From assembly GCA_003150355.1 (NCBI GenBank), contig QAMJ01000020.1, forward strand, positions 124,001 through 188,000: a DNA stretch of 64,000 bases. The letters run 5' to 3'. Shown here one piece after another: positions 33,949 through 43,100 of the stretch. Below the pieces are notes generated by a model. The model saw only the letters and a list, made by a program, of their open reading frames with translations, did not search any database and was not told the DNA's origin. This DNA is from Clostridiales bacterium. Lineage in GTDB: Bacteria > Bacillota > Clostridia > Oscillospirales > Oscillospiraceae. Made by a program: the position numbers and the translations under genes. Numbering within the stretch: the first letter of the stretch is position 1; the number at the start of each line of letters is the position of its first letter.

Positions 33949-34710
33949 TTGGGAGAGCTGAATAAAAAGGTTTCCATCATAATGCCAGTCTACAATGCAT
34001 CCGGCACGATTCGGGATGCCGTGGATTCTGTGCTGCGGCAGACCTACCAGAATTACGAACTTATTATTATAGAAGATTGCTCAAAGGACGATTCTCTTTC
34101 AATCGTGAGGAGCTATGAACAAGCAGACTCGCGTATCAGAGTGATCGAAAACCCGGAAAACAAAGGCGTCGCTTTTTCCAGAAATGCTGGCGTTCAAGCG
34201 GCCGATGGTGATTATATCGCTCTTCTTGACAGCGATGATGTCTGGCTTGAGAACAAGCTGGAACAGCAGATCGAGCTGCTGGAAAAAACCAAAGCACAGT
34301 TTACCTGTGCCTCGTATGATTTCATCGACGAAGCCGGTCAGCCGCTTCTGCGGCCCCATCTTGTCCCTGGCGTAATTGACTTTCAGACCATATTGAAAGA
34401 GAACATCGTGCTGTGCTCGTCGGTATGCGTGGAAGCGTCCCTGCTTAAAGAACATCCGTTTCATCGGGATTATCTGCATGAAGACTATGTCCTGTGGCTG
34501 GAGCTTTTCAGAATACCCGTTCTGGTCGCAGCAGACAGGCAGGTCTTGACGCATTACCGCCTGATAAAAGGATCCCGTTCCTACAACAAGCTCCGTGCGG
34601 CGGCCTCACGCTGGCGGATCTACCGGGAATTCTTGGGGATGAATATATTCAGAAGCCTGTATTACTTCACCCAATATACTATCAACGGAATCAAAAAGTA
34701 CTATTTTTAA
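33949..34710 (+). CDS. GT2-family glycosyltransferase
   Basis: A 253-residue GT-A enzyme starting at TTG behind AGGAGAGG. It has V-S-I-I-M-P-V-Y-N-A-S near the N-terminus, the L-L-D-S-D-D-V-W metal-binding DxD region and H-E-D-Y-V-L-W-L. This organisation matches family 2 enzymes that build exopolysaccharide repeat units. Confidence 0.9.
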   Translation: MGELNKKVSIIMPVYNASGTIRDAVDSVLRQTYQNYELIIIEDCSKDDSLSIVRSYEQADSRIRVIENPENKGVAFSRNAGVQAADGDYIALLDSDDVWLENKLEQQIELLEKTKAQFTCASYDFIDEAGQPLLRPHLVPGVIDFQTILKENIVLCSSVCVEASLLKEHPFHRDYLHEDYVLWLELFRIPVLVAADRQVLTHYRLIKGSRSYNKLRAAASRWRIYREFLGMNIFRSLYYFTQYTINGIKKYYF

Positions 34711-34728
34711 CGGAAAGACTGACCGCAT

Positions 34729-35631
34729 ATGCACAATAAAGATACCGGCGAGAAAAAAGCCTCTGCCGGATCGAGTCTGACGCAGCATCAGGATGCGTTG
34801 AAAATACTTCTGAACGCTTTCGCGGATGTATGCGAGCAGAATGATATTCCTTTTCAGCTTTATGCGGGGACATTGCTTGGTGCAGTCCGGCATCAGGGCT
34901 TTATCCCATGGGATGATGATATTGACATTATAATGTCCAGAACCGCGTATGAGCGCTTCCTGAAAGTCGCGCCGCAAACACTGGAGCCGGAGACTTTCTT
35001 CGTGCAGGGCGAATACTCCGAGCATTGGCCGATGTTCTTTTCAAAGCTTCGGCTGAACGATACCGCCTGTATGGAGAAATTCGTCCCAAAGGACCCGCTG
35101 ATGCACCAGGGCATCTATATAGATATTTTCCCCTATGACAACCTGTCAGACTGCGGCGCTTGCCGCAAGCTGCAATTCTGCGCGTCAAAGGCTGTTATAG
35201 CAAAGGGTCTTCAGCAGCGCGGCATGGCGACAGACAGTGTCCTGAAAAAAGCCGCAATGGGGATGATCACATTGATCCCGGACGTGGTGAATCGGCAGAT
35301 ACATGAGTATGTGCTGAACCGTGCGCACCCTCAGACAGAGATGGTACATACCTTTTTTGCCGCCGGTTCCAAGTATCAGAAAAATGTATTTCCCCGTGCG
35401 TGGCTGGAGGAGACGGTTATGATGCCCTTTGAGGGGCGCAGCTACCCGGTCTCCGCCCATTATGACGCGCTGCTGAGCAGATTATATGGAGACTATATGA
35501 TCCTGCCCAGCGAAGAAACCAGAAAATGCAAGGAGCATAACTTTCTCGTTGATGTGGATCGCCCGTATACGGAGTATCTGGGATACCAAAAAGGGAAAAA
35601 AATAGAGGTATTCTATGAAAGCATCCGATAA
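34729..35631 (+). CDS. LicD-family phosphotransferase
   Basis: A 300-residue LicD protein: L-Y-A-G-T-L-L-G-A-V-R-H-Q-G-F-I-P-W-D-D-D-I-D-I is the family signature, with a later I-D-I-F-P-Y-D-N. LicD enzymes put phosphocholine, or related phospho-groups, on surface glycans. In this locus the polymer is therefore probably phosphocholine- or phosphosugar-decorated, which fits the choline-binding-like repeats of the giant protein at 40-50 kb. No choline uptake or activation gene (licA/B/C) is seen in the window. Confidence 0.9.
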   Translation: MHNKDTGEKKASAGSSLTQHQDALKILLNAFADVCEQNDIPFQLYAGTLLGAVRHQGFIPWDDDIDIIMSRTAYERFLKVAPQTLEPETFFVQGEYSEHWPMFFSKLRLNDTACMEKFVPKDPLMHQGIYIDIFPYDNLSDCGACRKLQFCASKAVIAKGLQQRGMATDSVLKKAAMGMITLIPDVVNRQIHEYVLNRAHPQTEMVHTFFAAGSKYQKNVFPRAWLEETVMMPFEGRSYPVSAHYDALLSRLYGDYMILPSEETRKCKEHNFLVDVDRPYTEYLGYQKGKKIEVFYESIR

Positions 35632-36484
35632 AAAGATAAAGCGTGAAGAGCCGCTGAGCGTCGAGCTCATGATCGCGACCGTGAGCCAGAATGACGATTC
35701 CGTTTTAGACCGGATGCACGTTCAGAGCGACGCGGTTGTGATCAATCAGGGCAGCCCGTTCCAATGGCAGGAATTCCGACAGGACGACCACCTTATTCGC
35801 TTCCTCTGCTGCGAGGAGCTGGGCATCGGCCTGAGCCGAAATACGGCGCTGATGCGCGCCCGCGGAGACATCTGCTTGTTCGCGGACGATGATCTTGTTT
35901 ACCGCGATGGTTATGTGGAAAAAATCGGGAGAGCTTTCCAGGAACATCCCGACGCCGATGTTATTGTGTTCAATATCCAGTCGATAGGCGCAAGGAAACG
36001 CAGATACCAGATCCCAAAGCCAAAGCGCATCCACTGGTATAATTTTGAGCGCTACGGCGCAGCCAGAATAGCCGTTCGGCGTACCAGCATTTTCCAGCAT
36101 CATATTTCGTTTTCCCTGCTTTTTGGCGGTGGCGCCCAATATCCCTGCGGTGAGGACACGCTGTTTCTCCGTGACTGTCTGAAAGCCGGACTGAAGATCT
36201 ACGCTGTGCCCATTACCTTGGCAGATGTGGACGACAGCACGTCCTCATGGTTCAGCGGCTATGATGAAAAGTTCCTTATGGGCCGCGGCGCTCTGTACCG
36301 GGCCATGTATCCGCGTCTGGCGCTCTTCTGGAGCTTCATTTACCTGCTGCGCCACAAAAAGGTATGGCAGGAAAGCAGCTTCATCGGTGCTTTGCGGAGC
36401 ATGAGAAGAGGCATACGGGACTACACCACGCATGGCGGCGAGTATGTGAAAGAAGAGAGAGTCAGCTGTGGAAGCATCTCATAA
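35615..36484 (+). CDS. glycosyltransferase, GT-A type
   Basis: A 289-residue protein with an atypical N-terminus (L-M-I-A-T-V-S-Q-N-D-D). It then shows the usual family 2 pattern G-L-S-R-N-T-A-L followed by L-F-A-D-D-D-L-V-Y and a later C-G-E-D-T-L-F-L. It overlaps licD by 17 bases, and its end is overlapped by the acetyltransferase remnant. Confidence 0.85.
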   Translation: MKASDKKIKREEPLSVELMIATVSQNDDSVLDRMHVQSDAVVINQGSPFQWQEFRQDDHLIRFLCCEELGIGLSRNTALMRARGDICLFADDDLVYRDGYVEKIGRAFQEHPDADVIVFNIQSIGARKRRYQIPKPKRIHWYNFERYGAARIAVRRTSIFQHHISFSLLFGGGAQYPCGEDTLFLRDCLKAGLKIYAVPITLADVDDSTSSWFSGYDEKFLMGRGALYRAMYPRLALFWSFIYLLRHKKVWQESSFIGALRSMRRGIRDYTTHGGEYVKEERVSCGSIS

Positions 36485-36675
36485 AATAAAACGAAAGATA
36501 GGAGCGCTGCTGTATTATACTGTGGCGCAGCATCTCCCGGCGTCCTATTCCGGCTTCAAGATCGGACAGACTCAGCTGAGACGCTTTTGCGGCCGGCGCG
36601 GTCGTGACACAGGCTGTTCCAGCGTTCTCTATTTCTGCGGGTGTACCGGCAAAAGTAATCAAAATGCGGACCTAA
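36468..36675 (+). pseudogene. hexapeptide acetyltransferase, internal deletion
   Basis: The start reads K-I-G-A-L-L-Y-Y-T-V-A-Q-H-L-P-A-S-Y-S, then L-R-R-F-C-G-R-R, as in O-acetyltransferases of polysaccharide loci. Near 36598 the frame changes, and the DNA continues in another frame with A-V-V-T-Q-A-V-P-A-F-S-I-S-A-G-V-P-A-K-V, ending at TAA 36675. That is the closing coil of the same family. The left-handed helix between them is missing. The polymer may have lost an acetyl group that relatives carry. Confidence 0.75.
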
Positions 36676-36712
36676 CAAGGCGTGATATTCACGTAGTATC
36701 AGCGGGAAAAAT

Positions 36713-38008
36713 ATGAGGAAACAAGCCCTTCTTTTTTGCTGCGCTCAGGTGGTGCTCCTGTGCTATGCGCAAATTCATAAAAATCGCATATTGGTTTTCC
36801 TTTGCTTAGGACTGTTCTTGCTCCATATCGCATACACCTGCATTCACAACTATGAATTACCGGTGCTTTTATTCTACCTGCCATGGACAGCGCTTCTGCG
36901 TTTTTCTACCGACAGCATTTCGTTCTATACATTGGCGCTGCTGATGGTTGGGTGCATTGAAATCGTTAAAAACAAATTCCAGCTCAAAAACTACTATGTT
37001 TCTATCGCACTGGTGATTGCTGTTCTTTCGCTGCTTGCCAAGATCATAAGCGGCTATCGCCTTACAAACAGCTACCTGATGTTTCTCGCGATGCTGGTGC
37101 TGTTCCCCATGCTGGATTTTGAAAACCGAGGCTATGATTTCTATTGGCTCACAGTTTCCTTTGCCATTGGAATTATCATCGCAGCACTGACGGCGGAGAG
37201 ATTTGCCGGTTATCCCAATATTGCCCAATACATAAAGGTGGACTCTTACCTGTCGATCACCCGCAGATGCGGCTTTTACGGTGACCCGAACTTCTATACG
37301 GCGCATATAACCGCTGCTATTGCCGGCTGTCTCGTTCTGGTCGCTGATGGCCAGCGGCGGGCAAGAACAGCTGTCCTGCTGGTTCTGGCAGCAGTTCTCG
37401 TGTATTGCGGCTTCCTGTCCGGCTCGAAGTCCTTTTTCCTGATCTGGGTCTTCCTGATGATCCTGTGGGTGATCGAGATATGCCAGACCAAAGGGAAGCT
37501 CACAAGGAAAGCGGCGCTGATTCTCGGCCTGCTGGTGTTTCTTGTTTATGTTGCGTCCTCCTCCCTGTTTCGGGATAAGATCGACGTGATTCTTACGCGG
37601 TTTTCCTGGGCAGACAATGTATCCGAGCTCACGACCGGGCGCACAGATCTTTGGAAGATATACTTGACCGCGATCTTTGACAGCCCAAGGCTCCTTCTTC
37701 TGGGGCAGGGCTTTACAAATGTACTTATCGCGCCCAAAGCCTCGCACAACACATTGATACAGCTGGTCTATCAGTTCGGCATCTTTGGCGGTACCCTGCT
37801 CGTGGCGTGGCAATGGGGGCTTTACCGGGAGATCATTGGCCGTCAGCGTCTGGCAGACGTGAAGGCGATACGCACAGCCATGCTGGCCGCCGGTGCGATC
37901 CTTCCGTGGATAGCAGTGGATATCCTGTTTTTTGATGAGCTGTTCCTGATCCCGGCTTACGTGTATATAGGAATACAGGAATTATGCTCGAAGCATAAAA
38001 GTATATGA
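36713..38008 (+). CDS. Wzy-type polysaccharide polymerase
   Basis: A 431-residue protein with about 11-12 membrane helices. A large extracellular loop holds a T-G-R-T-D-L-W-K-I-Y segment followed by G-Q-G-F-T-N and S-H-N-T-L-I-Q-L, the arrangement of O-antigen ligase/polymerase proteins. It would join repeat units outside the membrane. Gene order among glycosyltransferases supports this. Confidence 0.85.
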   Translation: MRKQALLFCCAQVVLLCYAQIHKNRILVFLCLGLFLLHIAYTCIHNYELPVLLFYLPWTALLRFSTDSISFYTLALLMVGCIEIVKNKFQLKNYYVSIALVIAVLSLLAKIISGYRLTNSYLMFLAMLVLFPMLDFENRGYDFYWLTVSFAIGIIIAALTAERFAGYPNIAQYIKVDSYLSITRRCGFYGDPNFYTAHITAAIAGCLVLVADGQRRARTAVLLVLAAVLVYCGFLSGSKSFFLIWVFLMILWVIEICQTKGKLTRKAALILGLLVFLVYVASSSLFRDKIDVILTRFSWADNVSELTTGRTDLWKIYLTAIFDSPRLLLLGQGFTNVLIAPKASHNTLIQLVYQFGIFGGTLLVAWQWGLYREIIGRQRLADVKAIRTAMLAAGAILPWIAVDILFFDELFLIPAYVYIGIQELCSKHKSI

Positions 38009-38028
38009 AGAAAGCGTAGAGATGAACG

Positions 38029-38724
38029 ATGACGGATGTGCGCACAGCGCCCTATGCCGCAGAGGAAAAGAGAGGCTACCGCGCAGCAAAACGAGTGTTT
38101 GATATTCTCCTGTCCTTTCCGCTTGGTATCCTGTCGCTGATCCCAATGGGGATTCTTGCGGCAGTGATCGTGTGTAAGGATGGTGGAAATCCTTTTTATG
38201 GCCAGTCCCGCGTGGGGCAAAACGGTCAGGAGTTTAGGCTTATCAAGCTGCGCTCCATGAATAAGGGGGCGGATCGTCTGGGAGATGTTCTGGACGAGCG
38301 GCAGCTGCAGGAGTATCAAAAAGAATATAAGCTGGATGATGACCCGCGCCTGATCGGCTGGAAAAAGCCCGGCGACGGCAGCCGCTGCTTTGGTGCAAAG
38401 CTGCGGCGCAGTTCGATGGATGAGCTTCCGCAGATCCTGTTCAATGTCTTTCTTACGGGGAAAATGTCGATGGTTGGTCCAAGACCCATTCTTCGGCAGG
38501 AACTGGAGGAGCACTACACGCGCGAGGAGCAGGAGCTTCTACTGTCTGTGAAGCCCGGACTGACCGGATACTGGCAGGCATACGCCAGAAACAACGCTTC
38601 CTATGAAACGGGAAAGCGGCAAGAAATGGAGCTTGCCTATGCGGAGAATGCCGGGCTCCTGTGGGATATTAAGATACTGTTCCAGACCGTCGAAGCGGTG
38701 ATCAGAAAGCAAGGCGTAAAATAA
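38029..38724 (+). CDS. initiating sugar-1-phosphate transferase
   Basis: A 231-residue bacterial sugar transferase (PglC/WcaJ catalytic core). The re-entrant hydrophobic helix (about 22-45) is followed by F-Y-G-Q-S-R-V-G, the K-L-R-S-M motif, S-M-D-E-L-P-Q and M-V-G-P-R-P. The short form has no extra N-terminal membrane domain. It loads the first sugar phosphate on undecaprenyl phosphate. Confidence 0.93.
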   Translation: MTDVRTAPYAAEEKRGYRAAKRVFDILLSFPLGILSLIPMGILAAVIVCKDGGNPFYGQSRVGQNGQEFRLIKLRSMNKGADRLGDVLDERQLQEYQKEYKLDDDPRLIGWKKPGDGSRCFGAKLRRSSMDELPQILFNVFLTGKMSMVGPRPILRQELEEHYTREEQELLLSVKPGLTGYWQAYARNNASYETGKRQEMELAYAENAGLLWDIKILFQTVEAVIRKQGVK

Positions 38725-38874
38725 ACAGCTGCATATATCTCTGCCCGTCACATCGGCATTGCAATGAACAGGGCGGGCGGGGCTGAAATATAAGAATTTT
38801 GGCATCAGCCGTATAAAGCATTCCGGCGGTTGATTCGAAAGTTCTTCAGCATTTGGAAAAGGGAGGATCTACAC

Positions 38875-39414
38875 ATGGAGGAAAAAATCGGACAGAGCGG
38901 CACCGCTGAAAAGAAGAGCGGGAAAAAGAAGTGGTTGATCGTGGCAGCGGTCATCGTTATTGCCGCACTTGCCGTCGTGCTGATTTTCGCGCTGAACGGA
39001 AGCGGCAGGGATGACGGCGTCCCGATGGGCAAGAGCTCCGTTGCTGAAACGGCGAACGGAGAGATCGTGACCCCGGTAGGCACGCTGACGTTCCCGACGG
39101 AGTGGGCCGGCCGCGTTTGGACGGAAGACGCTTCATCCGGAGACCTGTATTCCGAAAAATTCTACGGCAGCGTAGGCAAGGACGAAGTTCTTCTTTTCGA
39201 GCTTTCTGTCGGCACCGGCGGTGTTGGCTACCGGCTCGGCAGCGCACCGGATGAGAACGGCACAATGCAGGAGCTTTGGCTGAACATCGGTGTGATCGAG
39301 CCTGAGAGCTCATGGACTGAGGATCAGGTTTATCAGATAAACAGCATGCAGGGCTGCGTGAATGACCTGATCGAACAGCTCCGCGCGTTGGATGGCTTCC
39401 GTGAAGACGGCTGA
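38875..39414 (+). CDS. single-TM membrane protein
   Basis: About 179 residues. A basic Lys-rich N-terminus and one membrane helix (about 20-41) are followed by an extracellular beta-rich domain of about 130 residues. ATG 38875 is used since GGGAGG lies upstream; the frame open to 38830 has none. No family recognised. Co-directional with the polysaccharide genes. Confidence 0.65.
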   Translation: MEEKIGQSGTAEKKSGKKKWLIVAAVIVIAALAVVLIFALNGSGRDDGVPMGKSSVAETANGEIVTPVGTLTFPTEWAGRVWTEDASSGDLYSEKFYGSVGKDEVLLFELSVGTGGVGYRLGSAPDENGTMQELWLNIGVIEPESSWTEDQVYQINSMQGCVNDLIEQLRALDGFREDG

Positions 39415-39446
39415 GCTTTTTATAATCGGAAAGGAGCAATGACGCG

Positions 39447-40130
39447 GTGGATCAATTGATGATCCGGGTCAGCCAGCATCCGCTCATCTCTCTGCTGACG
39501 CTCGGCACGGTGCTTGGCGTCATCTGGCTGGAGCTTCTGCGCAAGCGTCTGAGAACGTCATGGTGGGCGGCAGTACTGTTGGGAATTGCCCATACCCTGA
39601 TCGGCGTTCTCTCCGTAAAGGCTTTTGCGTTCATTGAAGGTGCCGACGCGGGGGCTATGAGCCTGTTTGGCGGGGTGTTCTTCATGCCCCTGACCTATAT
39701 CCTGGGAGCGAAGCTGTTTAAGCGCCCGCTCGGAGAGGTCGCCGATGTTTTCACCCCGGTTATGGTTGTGACGCTTATGTGCGCCCGGATCAACTGTATT
39801 CTGTCCGGATGCTGTATGGGGCTGCCGATCCCGGGAGTAAACGGAGTGCGGTTTCCCACGAGAGAGGCTGAACTGATATTCTATCTGGTGCTGCTGATCC
39901 TGCTGTGTCCTAAAATATGGCGCGGCCGGACGGGCGGCAGGGCATACCCGGTCTACGTGATGGCCTACGGCGTGTTCCGCTTTATTGTGGAATTTTTCCG
40001 TGACCAGAACACCACATCCCTGTTTCATCTGAGCCACTTCTGGGCTGTGGTTTCCCTATGTATTGGCATAAGTATTTATGTTGAAATAAGCAAAAAGGAA
40101 AAATTTGAGAAAAGAGGACTGAACAAATGA
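39447..40130 (+). CDS. Lgt-like prolipoprotein diacylglyceryl transferase homologue
   Basis: A 227-residue, mostly hydrophobic protein with about 6-7 helices. The motif A-R-I-N-C-I-L-S-G-C-C-M-G corresponds to the Lgt signature region (G-R-I-x-N-F-x-N), and Y-G-V-F-R-F-I-V-E-F-F-R matches the conserved end of Lgt. The signature is altered: N-F is replaced by cysteine-rich sequence. It may be a divergent or repurposed Lgt. GTG start behind AAAGGAGC; it overlaps the giant protein gene by four bases, so the two are probably translationally coupled. Confidence 0.75.
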   Translation: MDQLMIRVSQHPLISLLTLGTVLGVIWLELLRKRLRTSWWAAVLLGIAHTLIGVLSVKAFAFIEGADAGAMSLFGGVFFMPLTYILGAKLFKRPLGEVADVFTPVMVVTLMCARINCILSGCCMGLPIPGVNGVRFPTREAELIFYLVLLILLCPKIWRGRTGGRAYPVYVMAYGVFRFIVEFFRDQNTTSLFHLSHFWAVVSLCIGISIYVEISKKEKFEKRGLNK

Positions 40131-43100
40131 CACGACGCATTCTCAAAAATTTCTTGTCATTTATACTGATGGCTGCCATGCTGCTGAGCATGGTCCCGGC
40201 GGTGACCATAACAGCATCCGCAGCCAATTCAGGCGAAGTGACGGGGCTGACCAATGACAACGTCGGCCTGAGCTTTAGCGGTGACAAGGAAGATACCTGG
40301 TCGGCCAACGGCACGACGGTCACCGGCTCGATCCAGAGCTCAAGCGGCTGTGGAACAACGCATTACAGTTCCACGCTTACCCTTACCAACAAACGCAGTA
40401 TCCCCGCGGTGCTGAGCTTTGACTATGCGATCGACCAGCAGGGCGGCACGATCAAGGTGGACGGAACTGATGTTACTGCGGGCGGCACATTCTCAAAAGA
40501 GATCGCCGCCGGCGGGATGGTAGCCGTATACATCAAGTCCAACAGCACCAGCGCACCTACCAAGATTACGCTGACCAATATTGCGCTGTCTGCCAATGTT
40601 GAAGCGACCGTAACTTTCCTCCCCGCAGAAAACGGTTCTTACAATGTGAATGGGAATCCTGTTATCGAGGAATACAGCAATACCCAGAATGCAGTGAACG
40701 CCTATAAGCTGGCTGCAGTGCCCGACGAGGGTTATCAGTTCCGTGGCTGGTACAATGTGACGACCGGGGAATGTCTCGGAACGGACACTACGCTCACTCT
40801 GAATGTTGAAAGTAACTGCACGATCACTGCCAAGTTCCTTTCTGAGGATGCAAACCTGTTCGAAGCAGGGACGCAGACATATGAAGATCTGGGCGAAGCA
40901 GTCGCCTACGCAAAGGAACACGGTATTTCCAAAGTCACGCTTCTGAGCAAGAATGCGACGCTGACAGAGGACTGCACGATCCCGGCCGGAGTTACGCTGC
41001 TGGTACCTCATGACGCAGCAAAAACGCTGTTTACTACGACTCCCACTGCTTTGACTCCCGGCAAGCAGGCAGCTACGATAAAGAATGAATTTAAATCCCT
41101 GACGCTGGCAGAGGGTGTTACTCTCACGGTGGAGGGCGGCCTCAGTGTCGGCGGTCAGTATCAGTCTGCCTCCGGCGGCAGCAACAGTTATATGTCCGGT
41201 AATTACGGCCAGGTCTGGCTGAAAGCGGGCAGTAATATCACGGTTAATAGCGGCGGCAGCCTGTATGCATGGGGCTTTGTCTCCGGCGATGGTACCGTCA
41301 CGGTAAAATCCGGCGGTAATGTCTATGAATGGTATCAGATTCTGGACTTCCGCGGCGGCAGCGCAACTATGGGTATCGGCAACAAGGTGTTCCCTTTCAG
41401 CCAGTATGATATCCAGAACGTGGAGTCCGCAATGACTCTGGAGCAGGGCGCGACAGAAACCGCATATGCAGCGGTTTATGCCAGCAGCCGTATCAATGCT
41501 TCTGCCATCCCCTTTATCGGCGATTCCGGTATGTTCAAAATCGTCTCCGGCAGCCTGACCAAAATGTATGACGGCTCGACTGACCGCATCATTTATACCG
41601 TCAACGGCGAGGCGGAGATCAATAACCTGAACCTGAAGCTGGCGGGTATGTCCGTCAACTCCAAGGAATATGTTCTGCCTATCACCAATAACATGACCAT
41701 CAATCTGGCGGAAGGCAGCAACCTGACAGTGAACCAGACCGCAGCGCTTCTGCCCGGCGTTCAGGCCAATATCGCAGTTGGCGCAAATCTGGTGATTTCC
41801 AATGGCAGTGCTATCTATACCTATGACCAGGATGAATGGGGCGGCTATTGTGATACCTATAGCCTGAAATTCAAGGCTGTCGGCTACGCCCCCAGCAAGG
41901 CTTATAACCGCACCGAGAATGACCTTGTTGACGCAATGATGAACGTTAACGGTACGCTGACCGTCAGAGGATCTCTGTATACCACTGAGAGCGGTGCAAA
42001 TATCTGCTCCAGCGAAGGCACAGGTGTATATGAGCAGAGCGGTTCTGTTGGTACAGAGACGGTTACTTACCAGTACACGCAGAGCGGTTCTGCTGTAACT
42101 GCACATAAGATCCCCATAACGCCGGCCAAACTGCACAACGCTGACGGCACTTATGAGGAGACCAAGGATGCTGTAGTCAATGATGTTTGGAACTACGAAG
42201 ACGGCAAGTGGACTCTGGATGCAGCGTCCAAATGCACCGTGACTTTCGATGCCAACAATGGCAGCGGCAAGACCTCGACTCAGGAGGTTACCGTCGATGT
42301 AGCGACGCCGCTGGAAGCAAACGAGTTCACCTATGAGGGATATACTTTCACCGGATGGAACACCAAGACTGACGGCACGGGCGAAAGCTATGCCGATAAG
42401 GCGGAGGTGACCCTCACTGAGGATATTACCCTGTATGCCCAGTGGAAGATCAAAACGTTCACGGTCACATGGAAGAACGGCAACACCGATCTTTATACCG
42501 AGGAAGTCGAGTACGGCAAGACTCCGGAATACGTCGGTGACACACCTGCAAAGGCCGCGACTGTCCAGTATACCTATACCTTCAAGGGCTGGAGCCCGGA
42601 GCCTGCACCCATCAAGGCAAATACGACCTATGAGGCACAGTTTGACCAGACCGTCAACAAGTATACCATCACATGGTATGATGAGGACGGCACCACGGTT
42701 CTCGCTGTCAGCGATGTGGAATACGGCACCATGCCCGTGTATCCTGACGGAGAGCCCACCAAGACCGGCTCCGCTGATATCACTTATGTCTTCAATGGCT
42801 GGACGCCTGCCCTTGCCAAGGTGACAGCGGCCGCCAGCTATACCGCTACTTTCCGCGCAGTGAATAACCACACGGTTATCTGGGTGAACTGGGACGGCAC
42901 CGAGCTTGACAGAGCCACGGTGACGGCAGAGCAGACTCCCGAGTATACCGGCGTCACGCCTGAAAGAGCGGGCGACGAGCAGTATGCTTACGTCTTCTCC
43001 GGCTGGGAGCCCGTTCAGGGACCCAACGACAGCGACATGATCTACAAGGCTGTCTTTGAAAAGACGGAGAGAAGCTACAACGTCACTTGGCTCGACGAGA

